From Myxococcales bacterium (GTDB taxonomy: Bacteria; Myxococcota_A; UBA9160; UBA4427): 57,794 nucleotides of DNA. Location of the stretch: contig DUCN01000125.1 of NCBI GenBank assembly GCA_012959805.1, positions 1-57,794 of the forward strand, given 5' to 3'. Every line of letters begins with the position of its first letter. The first letter of the stretch is position 1. Positions 16,823 to 25,089 of the stretch are shown here, in pieces. The translations under genes and the position numbers were made by a program. The notes under the pieces were generated by a model. It did no database searches. It was not told the origin of the DNA and saw nothing but the letters and a program-made list of their open reading frames with translations.

Positions 16823-18381
16823 CGCGATCGCGCGGTCGATTCCTCGTCGAGTGTCGTAATCTGGGCCTCGAGGATATTCTGGTAAGCGAACATCGAGGGC
16901 CAGACTCGCGCCAGCATGTGGTAGGCCGACTCGAGCCCGCGGATCAGTCGGCTTCGGCCCGTCGATTCAAATACGACTTCGAAGGGCAGCGACGTCACCC
17001 GCTCTTCGAGAATGGTGAATCCAGCCCTTTCGATTTCTCGACGAAATGTCGCACCGGTGTAGAGATGGACATGGGTCTCGTCGAGAACGCCTCGGGCACC
17101 GTATTCGAATCGGCCGACCAGCAGCGAGAGTCGATAGAACCACAAAGCTATATTAGGCGTTGAGATGATCAGTCGACCTTCCGGCTTGAGGTAGCGTCGT
17201 GCGCCCCGGAGAAGCTGTGTGCGATTTCGAAGATGTTCGATCACATCTGCGCAGACGACGTAGTCGAAGACGCGCTCATGCGGAAGTTCGAGGGGGAGCT
17301 CGAGGTCTCTCTGATAATATTCGGCCAATTCACTGGCGAGCTTCTCACCCGTCCCCGCGTCGACGCCGGTCACACGAACATCTTTCTCGAGCAGTGGTCT
17401 CGCCAGTAGTCCATTGGAGCAGCCGAGGTCAAGGACGGTACTTCCTCCAGTGATGGCCGAGATGATCTGGGCGTGAGAGCCCGTCCCGGAATGCTTCAGC
17501 GTGTAGTGAATATCGTGGTCGACGAGATAGCGGCCATCCCGCGTGATATGGAGCTGGTGTAGGCGGTATCCGATGGCCGTCCTCAGGGCCGTCATTGCGC
17601 CCACCACGGCATCGTCTTCTCGCCGAATTCCGCTATCGAGGCCTGCCAGAGGCGCTTCGTGAATCAGGATGCCGAGGGCGCGGAGTTGAAGAATGATTTC
17701 GGTATCGAAGAGTGGGCCGTCGGAGGCGAGCTGAAAAGGAATCCGTGCGAGGGCACTGCATGGATAGAGTCGGAAGCTCGTTCGGTAATCCGTGAGCTTC
17801 ATTCCGAGGATGCGGTTGAGGAAGAATGCACTCAGTCGACCCGATTTGGGAAGCTGCCTTGCATCTCGGGTTGCACCTGGGGAAGGGCTCGAGTCGGCGG
17901 TCCCAGAAGAAGTGGGCGACGGGATGGCGAGGACGAATCTCGCTGGATTATCGAGGCCGAGCTGGACGAGTTCAGGCAGCCGTTCGGGCGGGTGACCAGC
18001 GTCTCCCCGCATGAGGATGATCTGGTCGAAGCTCTTGCGAAGCGCATATTCAAAAGCGGCTTTTCGCAGCGCACCGAAGCCCGGGTTGCGATCGCGTGGC
18101 GGCCGATGGAATTGTAGTTTGAAAGGGCCACTGTCTCGGAAATCCTGCAGGGCTTGCGAGCCGGTCAACGCATCGCCGGAGGCTCGCCCCACCATCACGA
18201 CGACTTCCTCGAGACTGTCAGCGAGCTCATTTGGAATTCGCGTGAGCGTCTTCAGGATGGCATCCGCGTCGCTGTAATCGCAAAGGAAGAGTCCGAAGCG
18301 CGGTGATGCGCCCCCCAATTCGGTGCGGTGAGCCCGGATGGCGTCGAAAATTTCCGAATTGGGCTCTGCGTCCCGTACCAA
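16810..18381 (-). CDS. GT2 glycosyltransferase fused to a SAM methyltransferase
   Basis: From a TTG start at 18381 (GAGGAG six bases upstream) the protein is 523 residues. The open frame runs further upstream but toward the divergent gene and with no recognisable content. The first half is a GT-A/DPM1-like glycosyltransferase: MRGDAGHPPE stands where dolichol-phosphate mannose synthases have a D-x-D-x-x-HPPE motif, and YRTSFRLYP matches the SGFRLY block. The second half is a class I methyltransferase with motif I VLDLGCSNGL and ADVIEHL. The fusion suggests a polyprenyl-phosphate sugar synthase coupled to sugar or lipid methylation. It precedes the acyltransferase in one operon. Confidence 0.85.
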   Translation of the reverse strand: MVRDAEPNSEIFDAIRAHRTELGGASPRFGLFLCDYSDADAILKTLTRIPNELADSLEEVVVMVGRASGDALTGSQALQDFRDSGPFKLQFHRPPRDRNPGFGALRKAAFEYALRKSFDQIILMRGDAGHPPERLPELVQLGLDNPARFVLAIPSPTSSGTADSSPSPGATRDARQLPKSGRLSAFFLNRILGMKLTDYRTSFRLYPCSALARIPFQLASDGPLFDTEIILQLRALGILIHEAPLAGLDSGIRREDDAVVGAMTALRTAIGYRLHQLHITRDGRYLVDHDIHYTLKHSGTGSHAQIISAITGGSTVLDLGCSNGLLARPLLEKDVRVTGVDAGTGEKLASELAEYYQRDLELPLELPHERVFDYVVCADVIEHLRNRTQLLRGARRYLKPEGRLIISTPNIALWFYRLSLLVGRFEYGARGVLDETHVHLYTGATFRREIERAGFTILEERVTSLPFEVVFESTGRSRLIRGLESAYHMLARVWPSMFAYQNILEAQITTLDEESTARSRPAY

Positions 18382-18634
18382 CGCGCTCTCCTCGGTTTCT
18401 GGTTTGTAGCCGTCAATGATTGAATGTCGACTGTGATCAGTTTTGGCCGCCGAGAATCCGAATTGATCGCCATGCGGCAAAGCGAACCGATTATAGGTGA
18501 AGCCTACGCTTCGCGGGCGACCTGTCGATGATCCTTGGACAAAACAAGCGCGATTCCGGTTCTCGCGAGTTCCGCATCCATGATGTTTGGCCGGTCCGGT
18601 GGCGACACGCATTGGGTGATGCGAGGATCTTTCC

Positions 18635-20182
18635 GTGAGCAAACCAATCACGTCCGGCATCCGCTTCATAACGGACGGCGTTCACCCCGCGCTGGCCGCG
18701 TTCGTGATCTTCGTCCTTGCCGCGGTGGCCTGGATCCCGCATCTGGGCCAATCGCTTCTGCTGGACGAGACACTCACGTTCTGGGTGATTCGAGATGGCC
18801 TTGCCGAGACCCTGGATCGAACGCTTCATTTCCAGCCCCAACCCGCCTACTACCTCTTTATGTGGTTCTTTTCACAGTTCGCGGGGACCAGCGAAATCGC
18901 GCTGCGTATTCCATCGCTCATCGCCACGCTGGCCGCCTGCTACGCGATTGCGAAGCTCGGCGCGCTTCTCGCGCAAGACCGTGAAACAGGACTGATCGCG
19001 GCCATCGTTTTTGCGACGACCTGGAATGTCTACCGCGAAGCGATCGACGCACGCTCCTATATGTTGGGTCTCGTCGTCCTTCTCGCCCTGGCACTCTGCT
19101 TGATTCGTTGGCTCGAAGAGGGGCACATGCGGAACGCCGGCTATTGCGGCGTACTTGCTGTACTGCTGCCGCATGTTCATCTCTTTTTCGTGCTTTGCTA
19201 CCCGGCGCTATTTGCGTACGGGTGGTTTCGACGGGGAGAGGCGCGCTGGGAGGCGAAGCAATTCGGATTGATCAGCGCGATTCTAGTCGTTGGGGCGCTG
19301 CTTTATCTCCCGGTCGCGGAGATGTTGGCAGCGCAGGGCGGATCCTATTCCTTCGTGGCTTCCCCGCGATGGCGATCGCTTTTTGAAGTCTTCGTTTGGG
19401 TGGCCCCGGTCGCAGGACTCCTAGTCGGTACGGCGCTGGCCGGTGTATTCGGGCATCTTCCGTTCGCCGAGAGCGGGGCAGGGCGCGAAGACAACGACTC
19501 GATCGACAAAACGGACGAGACGCAAGCCCCGTTGTTCGTATCGGCGCTGCCAATGTCGAGCACCATCTTCCTTGCAACCTGGATGTTAGTTCCCCTCGTC
19601 CTTCTCTTTTCGGTGTCGTTTTTCACCGATCTGTCCGTCTTCTTGGGTCGCTACCTGATTCCCGCGATCCCCGCCGTTTCGATTCTCTATGCAATTGCCC
19701 TTCGGCGGATCGACAGCGGTCCAGCCCGTATCGTGGCGATCGGGGTGATGATCCTGGCCTCTCTCGTGATTCACGAGCGGCCACGCGATGATTTCCGCGC
19801 CGCGGCCGAGGCCGTGAACGAATTCATCGCGGACGCCGACTCTACGCCGGTCTTTCTGGCGAGTGGGCTAATCGAGGGCGAAGAGCCGAAATGGCTGGCG
19901 GATCCCGTTCTCGCCGACTATTTGAACGCGCCGACCGAGTACTACCCGATCAAAGGAAGACTCATCACCCTTCCGCGCAGGCTCAAGGGTCATCCGATGA
20001 CCGCGGCGATCGTTCGGCCGATTCTGTCGAGCGCCGATCGTTTTGTGGTCGTTGAATGGTTCGGCAATGGCGCACGAGCGACGGGATGGTTCCTGTCGAG
20101 AGCGGAAAAAGCGGGCTATGTCGGTGATCCACGTAGCTTTGGTGGTGTCCGGGTCGTCTTCTTCAAGGCGAAGGCGAGCTGA
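18635..20182 (+). CDS. multi-pass glycosyltransferase (GT39/ArnT-like)
   Basis: A 515-residue integral membrane protein with ten or more helices, starting at a GTG preceded by GAGGAT. The acidic pair Asp44-Glu45 in LLLDETLTF lies in the first periplasmic loop, the position of the catalytic Asp in GT-C enzymes of the PMT/ArnT type. These use lipid-linked sugars on the outer face of the inner membrane. The C-terminal 120 residues are soluble. It is divergent from the GT-methyltransferase operon, which may supply its polyprenyl-phosphate-sugar donor, and overlaps the convergent next gene by 20 bases. Confidence 0.82.
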   Translation: MSKPITSGIRFITDGVHPALAAFVIFVLAAVAWIPHLGQSLLLDETLTFWVIRDGLAETLDRTLHFQPQPAYYLFMWFFSQFAGTSEIALRIPSLIATLAACYAIAKLGALLAQDRETGLIAAIVFATTWNVYREAIDARSYMLGLVVLLALALCLIRWLEEGHMRNAGYCGVLAVLLPHVHLFFVLCYPALFAYGWFRRGEARWEAKQFGLISAILVVGALLYLPVAEMLAAQGGSYSFVASPRWRSLFEVFVWVAPVAGLLVGTALAGVFGHLPFAESGAGREDNDSIDKTDETQAPLFVSALPMSSTIFLATWMLVPLVLLFSVSFFTDLSVFLGRYLIPAIPAVSILYAIALRRIDSGPARIVAIGVMILASLVIHERPRDDFRAAAEAVNEFIADADSTPVFLASGLIEGEEPKWLADPVLADYLNAPTEYYPIKGRLITLPRRLKGHPMTAAIVRPILSSADRFVVVEWFGNGARATGWFLSRAEKAGYVGDPRSFGGVRVVFFKAKAS

Positions 20183-21761
20183 GGACGTCCATCTCGTCGT
20201 CTTCTTTGGGGACCAGAATTCGGTAGCGCGCGGAACGGTGGATGGGCTTGTAGTTCTGATTGACCCAGAGGCTAACGAGTCGAGCGCTCTTGGACAGTCC
20301 TCGGGCCTTGTCGCGATCGAAGGGCTTACGCGGCCAGACGATGACGGCGGGTGGCGACTGACTGAGGTGCGCCACAAATTCAACCTGTTCTTTCTGCGTG
20401 CGAAAGGTTCCCGGCATCACCACGTCGAAGTAGCCGGGGCTGTGCCGGTCGGAAAGCACATAGATGAGCGGCGCATGGGCCATGACGAGGATCGTGTCTT
20501 CTGGCCCCGCATACTCCTGGATGAGGGGAATCAGGCCATCGATTTCATGACCAAGACTGCGCGAGCGGATCTCGATCTTTCCAGGGATGCTCTCGAGGGC
20601 AATGTCGCCCATACTCGATTTTGTGTCGAGATAGAGATCGGACCCGCTGGCGAAGATCCATCCGCCAAGAACCGTGGCGCAGAGAAGGATTCGGTTTAGA
20701 GCTGCGCGTCTTCCGAGTTGGCCGACGTCGAAGGATTTGAGTTTGGTCGAGAGACTCGCGCAGTAAGCGAAGAGGACGGCGACCGGTGGAATGGCTGAAT
20801 CAAGATGAGGAAGGTCAGAGCGACCCATGCTTCGAGTGAAGTAGACGGCGCCAAAGACGACGAAAGTCAGCAGGAAGACTGACTCGAAAGGACGGCGCGT
20901 CTTCAGGGCTTTGCCCCAGCCGTAGAGCAGGCTCCCAAGAAAGCCGAGAAAGAGCATCGGATAGAGTCGGAAGCCCAGTGCCGCGAAGGCGTAACTGATG
21001 CGCCGGCGATCGAGGCTCTCGAGGACGATCGGGGGAATCGGATGACTTTGGAGCGCCGTCATTTCGACTGGACGGACTACCATCTCAATCCAGAAGCGTT
21101 CGAGTCCGACGCTTCCGGCGAACCAGATGAGAATCGGAATCCAAACCAGAATCAGGCCTGCCGAATACCAGAGTCCATCGCGCAGCCATCGCTGCCAGCT
21201 TCGCGATGCCGCCATGATACCGATGCCGACACCTACGCTGACCGCGAAGGCGGGCGTCAATCGAAAGAAGAGGGCGATCCCTGCGAAGAGGCCAGCGGGG
21301 AAGAGCCACCGCGCATCATCACGTGAAAGTCGGAGATGGAAAAAGAGCAGAACGATGGCGGCAAACACGAGGTAGCGATAGCCAAATAGTAATTGCTCAA
21401 AATGCGATCTCGGCGCGGCGACAGCAATCAGGAGTGCGGCAAGGAGCGCAAAATCTGCCGGCATGAATCGACGTGAGACGAATAGAAGTGCAAGGCAAGC
21501 CGCGACGCTGAAGGCCCCGTAGAGGATTCGGGTGAGGATGATACCGGGCGGATCGAGCGCATAGCCGATCGAGGCGGCGAGTAGATGTCCGGGCGGAAAG
21601 ACCCAGAACACTTCGTCGTAGAGCAATTTTTCGGAATCTGGACCCGTGGCGTCCTGTAGTTCCATCGCGGCATGGAGCGGCCAGCCCTCGTCCATCGCAC
21701 TCAGCCCATGTTGAATGAAGAGCGACTCGAATCCGATGCTCACGATGAGCAGGATCATCAC
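20163..21761 (-). CDS. second multi-pass GT-C glycosyltransferase-like protein
   Basis: A 532-residue membrane protein, about eleven helices plus a soluble C-terminal region with a GPEDTILVMAHAPLIYVLSD segment. The first loop has AMDEGWPLH with Asp24-Glu25, the GT-C acidic pair, and YDEVFWVFPPGH resembles the PMT-family loop that binds the lipid donor. Its 3' end overlaps the preceding gene tail to tail over 20 bases. The start is uncertain; the first hydrophobic helix begins almost at the first residue, so a slightly earlier start is possible. Acceptor and sugar unknown. Confidence 0.75.
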   Translation of the reverse strand: MMILLIVSIGFESLFIQHGLSAMDEGWPLHAAMELQDATGPDSEKLLYDEVFWVFPPGHLLAASIGYALDPPGIILTRILYGAFSVAACLALLFVSRRFMPADFALLAALLIAVAAPRSHFEQLLFGYRYLVFAAIVLLFFHLRLSRDDARWLFPAGLFAGIALFFRLTPAFAVSVGVGIGIMAASRSWQRWLRDGLWYSAGLILVWIPILIWFAGSVGLERFWIEMVVRPVEMTALQSHPIPPIVLESLDRRRISYAFAALGFRLYPMLFLGFLGSLLYGWGKALKTRRPFESVFLLTFVVFGAVYFTRSMGRSDLPHLDSAIPPVAVLFAYCASLSTKLKSFDVGQLGRRAALNRILLCATVLGGWIFASGSDLYLDTKSSMGDIALESIPGKIEIRSRSLGHEIDGLIPLIQEYAGPEDTILVMAHAPLIYVLSDRHSPGYFDVVMPGTFRTQKEQVEFVAHLSQSPPAVIVWPRKPFDRDKARGLSKSARLVSLWVNQNYKPIHRSARYRILVPKEDDEMDVLSSPSP

Positions 21762-22014
21762 GTGGAACGCGAGTTGCCGGCGGGCTGCCGAACTGGTCTT
21801 CTGACCGGATGGCGATTCGATCTCTCTTGCTCCTCGGGACGGCGGGTGGTGACAAGATTCGGGGTCGCCGGCCAGTGTATCGCTGAATCGGATCGATCGT
21901 CGCCGGGATTGAGCGAGACTTCTGTTCTATTGTTGAAAACTTCGAACGAGGGCGTTCGGCGGGGTGACGGAGCCATGGCGTGATGGGGCAGCGGCGTGCG
22001 GCGGATCGGTGCCG

Positions 22015-24276
22015 ATGAATCTCGTCCTTCGCGTGGCGACACCTGCGCTTCTTTTCTTGACGGCGCTTGCGGTTCGCCTCCTGTCGTGGCATTCCGTCTA
22101 CCAACCGGGCGGGATCTATCCGAACGGCAACGACGCCTACTATCACATTAGGCGGATTCGCTACACGCTCGAAAACTTCCCGGAAGTTCTCCGCTTTGAT
22201 CCCCTGATGAATTTTCCGGACGGCGGCCAATCGATCTGGCCGCCCACGTTCGATTGGTTGACCGCGGCGATTCTTCTCGGACTACCCGGGCTCGATCTGT
22301 CGAATGGATTCGAGAGATTCGCCGTGTGGTTCCCTCCGATCCTCGGTGCGTTCACCATCGTCCTCGTGTACGCGCTAGCCATTCGGTTCTTCAGCCGGAT
22401 GGTGGCAGTCGCCGCTGCTTTGGCCATGGCGATTCTGCCCGCGCATTCACTCTATTCCCGACTCGGAGCCCTCGATCATCACGTGATGGTGGCGATGGTC
22501 GTTACCGCGATGCTGGGATTCTCCATGGCTCTGGTACGAGATGGATGCACGGGGAGCGACGGGGCTCCAATCAAGGAATCGGGTCATCGAAGCAGGCTCG
22601 GGCAATGCGTGGGACTCGGCCTCTCGATCGGCTTTGCCGTGCTGGTCTGGCCGGGTTCTCTTCTTCAAATTGGCTTGCTTCAAATTGGATTGATCGTTCG
22701 TCTCTTGAGTGCCGAGACCGTCACGCAGGCGGTGGTCTGGGCGCATCGGTTTGCCCTTGCCCATTTGGTCGCCTTCGTCGTAGTCCTGCCGATGAGCGTC
22801 GGAAACCATTGGGAGCTTTGGGGGACCTTTAGTCCAGTCGTCCTTTCGAATTTCCAGCCCACCTATTTTCTGGCTGCGTCCCTTTGCTTCTCGGTGTTAG
22901 GTGGGATCTGGCGACTTGGGGTGGGCGAATGGTCTCGGATGACTCGCTTGGTGTCTGCGCTTCTTATTGGCGGTGTGTTGGTCGGTGGGATTTTCCTGGC
23001 GGTACCCGATCTATTGGTGGCGATCTCGGAAGCACTGTCCTGGTTCGCGAAGGACGAAGAGTTTCAGTCGGTGGTCAACGAATCGGTTCCGCTTTTCGGG
23101 GGCGACCGTGGTTCGGCTCGGGCAGAGAGCTTTCTGGGCCGCTTCGTCTATCTCGCTCCGCTAGCGATCGCCTACTACGCCTGGCAGTTTCGCCATCGCG
23201 CTGAAGTCTTGCTTTTGATTGGCTGGGGGGCGGCGCTCTTTATCGTGACCCTCATTCAATGGCGCTTCATGAATTCCTACTCGATCGTCCATTGCATCTT
23301 GATTGGGCTCGTCGCTGAATCACTCTATGGAGAACTCAAGCGGCGCCTGGTCGGCCCGGCACAGAGGACGCTTGCAGGGGTCGGAGCCGTTGCGGTTCTC
23401 GTGATCATCTTCTTGCCCTCGGTGCAGTCCTATGGTCTTCACTTCAAGAATTTCGGCCGCGCACTCCGCGGCGAGCCGACGATTGCGATGGGCGCTCAGC
23501 ATCAAGCGAGGATGATCGCGGACGCCGCCCAATTCCTGAAAGAACATTCACCCGGTGCCGATGCACCCTTTTCAAAACCGGAGTACTCGGTTCTGGGGCC
23601 TTGGGGTGACGGCCATATCTTGAAGACGATCGCTGAGCGCGCCGTCGTTCAGGATAATTTTGGGGACGACGTTGCGCCCGAGAACTTCGCGCGGGCGGAA
23701 GACTATTTTTCGGCGAAGAATGAAACCCGGGCGCTCAAAATTCTCGCCCCGGCCAAGACCCGATACGTGCTCCTTCGATCGACGGGGGCCGGGCACGCGC
23801 AGCGCTACTCCTACGAGACTCTCTTTGGTCGACTTTACCGGCTTCGCGGAAATCGGCAGACACAACTGGAGCCCGGCGGCGAAGACTTCGTGATCGAGGA
23901 CTCGCTCGTGAGACATCGACTCATCTATCAGTCTCCACCGCTTGACGAAAAGAACTCGAGGCCCTTCGTCATGATTTTTGAGATCGTGCCGGGCGCGGAG
24001 ATCGTCGGTCGTGGAACGCCAAATTCAATCATCACCGCGAGCCTCGATATTTCCCCGAAAGAAGGCGGTCGATTTTCGTATTCCGCTTCGGCCGTAACGA
24101 ATGAGGCCGGGATCTATGAGATTCGGCTGCCCTATTCGAATCAAGCGTTGAGTCCAAACGTTCGAGTCGGTTCCCACTATACGATGCGCGCCGGCCGACA
24201 TCAGGGATTCCTGGTCATCCCCGAATCCGCGATCCTCTCCGGCAGTCGCCTCGAAGGTCCGACGCTCGACAATTAG
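22015..24276 (+). CDS. STT3/AglB/PglB-like oligosaccharyltransferase
   Basis: A 753-residue protein: about twelve membrane helices, then a soluble domain from about residue 500. The first periplasmic loop has GNDAYYHIRR (Asp40), as in STT3 proteins, which use a metal-binding Asp there. GALDHHV (Asp154-His155-His156) matches the second conserved acidic loop of archaeal AglB. GPWGDGH at 529-534 occupies the place of the WWDxG acceptor-binding motif in a variant form. The ATG at 22015 starts right before the first helix; a GTG at 21964 is possible. Such enzymes move a lipid-linked glycan onto Asn. It closes a block of glycan genes. Confidence 0.82.
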   Translation: MNLVLRVATPALLFLTALAVRLLSWHSVYQPGGIYPNGNDAYYHIRRIRYTLENFPEVLRFDPLMNFPDGGQSIWPPTFDWLTAAILLGLPGLDLSNGFERFAVWFPPILGAFTIVLVYALAIRFFSRMVAVAAALAMAILPAHSLYSRLGALDHHVMVAMVVTAMLGFSMALVRDGCTGSDGAPIKESGHRSRLGQCVGLGLSIGFAVLVWPGSLLQIGLLQIGLIVRLLSAETVTQAVVWAHRFALAHLVAFVVVLPMSVGNHWELWGTFSPVVLSNFQPTYFLAASLCFSVLGGIWRLGVGEWSRMTRLVSALLIGGVLVGGIFLAVPDLLVAISEALSWFAKDEEFQSVVNESVPLFGGDRGSARAESFLGRFVYLAPLAIAYYAWQFRHRAEVLLLIGWGAALFIVTLIQWRFMNSYSIVHCILIGLVAESLYGELKRRLVGPAQRTLAGVGAVAVLVIIFLPSVQSYGLHFKNFGRALRGEPTIAMGAQHQARMIADAAQFLKEHSPGADAPFSKPEYSVLGPWGDGHILKTIAERAVVQDNFGDDVAPENFARAEDYFSAKNETRALKILAPAKTRYVLLRSTGAGHAQRYSYETLFGRLYRLRGNRQTQLEPGGEDFVIEDSLVRHRLIYQSPPLDEKNSRPFVMIFEIVPGAEIVGRGTPNSIITASLDISPKEGGRFSYSASAVTNEAGIYEIRLPYSNQALSPNVRVGSHYTMRAGRHQGFLVIPESAILSGSRLEGPTLDN

Positions 24277-24326
24277 CGATTCAATTTTACGGTCGCGTTT
24301 CGCTCAGGCCACGGTACGCTTTCCGT

Positions 24327-24761
24327 ATGGCAGCCAAGAAAAAGTCCGTGTCGTCGAAGAAGAAGGCCACTCCGAAGAAGGCGGCGAGCAAGAAAAAAGC
24401 CGCCGCAAAGAAGAAGGCCGCGCCCAAGAAGGCATCCGCCCCCCCAAAGGCGGTGCCCAAGAAAGCGGCTGCGTCAAAGAAGGCCGGGTCAGCCAAGAAG
24501 AGCGCCGCTGCGAAGCCCCCGGCACCAGCCAAGCGTCCCGAAGGATCGGTCTCATCCCTGGACGTCAGCCTCGGACATGTTTTCAGCTTTAAGCCCCGCC
24601 TGAACACGAGTTTCAAGCGAGACGATTTCCAACAGGCCAAGCGCGCGCTCGAGAATGAGGTCTACGAAGACTTGCGCTCGGCCGTTCGAGCGGTCGCCGA
24701 AGAGGCACTCTCACTCACGCGCGGGGCGGCAAGCAAGCCGCGATTTTCGAAGCGGCGTTAG
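24327..24761 (+). CDS. histone H1-like Lys/Ala-rich DNA-binding protein
   Basis: A 144-residue basic protein. Residues 1-72 are nearly all Lys, Ala, Pro and Ser in KKAAAKKK-type repeats, like the tail of eukaryotic H1 or bacterial Hc1/AlgP proteins, which bind and bend DNA without sequence specificity. From residue 73 a different, ordinary-composition domain begins (SSLDVSLGHVFSFKPRLN, then a helix rich in Glu/Ala/Arg). It ends RFSKRR. The C-terminal part is not one I can name. The gene is short, separate from its neighbours and starts 50 bases after the STT3-like stop. Confidence 0.8.
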   Translation: MAAKKKSVSSKKKATPKKAASKKKAAAKKKAAPKKASAPPKAVPKKAAASKKAGSAKKSAAAKPPAPAKRPEGSVSSLDVSLGHVFSFKPRLNTSFKRDDFQQAKRALENEVYEDLRSAVRAVAEEALSLTRGAASKPRFSKRR

Positions 24762-24789
24762 TCGAGTAACGTCGAGAGCCGGAAGGCCC

Positions 24790-24982
24790 TTAACACACGA
24801 GTTCGAGCTCGACTCTTCGATTGCGGTGCAGCACGTTCGCATCATCGCCCCGTTCGATCGGCCTCGATTCGCCCATGCCAATGCGCGCGATGTGGTCGGG
24901 ATCGATTTAATACTTTTCGATCAGGCAACGGCGCGCCGACTCCGCTCGCGACTTAGACAAGTCGAGATTTGGGCTTCGCGCG
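24790..24982 (-). pseudogene. OmpA-family C-terminal domain relic
   Basis: The minus strand encodes SPNLDLSKSRAESARRCLIE then KY, a TAA (24907-24909), and IDPDHIARIGMGESRPIE followed by NRRVELELVC and a stop at 24790. This is the peptidoglycan-binding end of an OmpA/Pal domain with its NLxLSxxRA and GxGExxP..NRRVE signatures. The in-frame TAA and the loss of the domain's first half show a pseudogene. A possible lipoprotein leader (GLAGIYAVGC) lies about 150 bases upstream on the same strand, so this may be a Pal-like lipoprotein shortened by deletion. Confidence 0.72.
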
Positions 24983-25089
24983 TGCGGTCGAAGCGGACGA
25001 CGCGCTTCGGGGGACGGCACCGATCAAGCGCAGCATTTCATGCCAATCCTGAAGCGGAGTGGCCAGCGGTTTTTTCTCAGAAGAGGCAG

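Noticed and set aside
21397..22230. Minus-strand 277-codon frame around the STT3 promoter
   Set aside because: Arg/His/Pro-rich with no motifs; it overlaps two well-supported genes in other frames.
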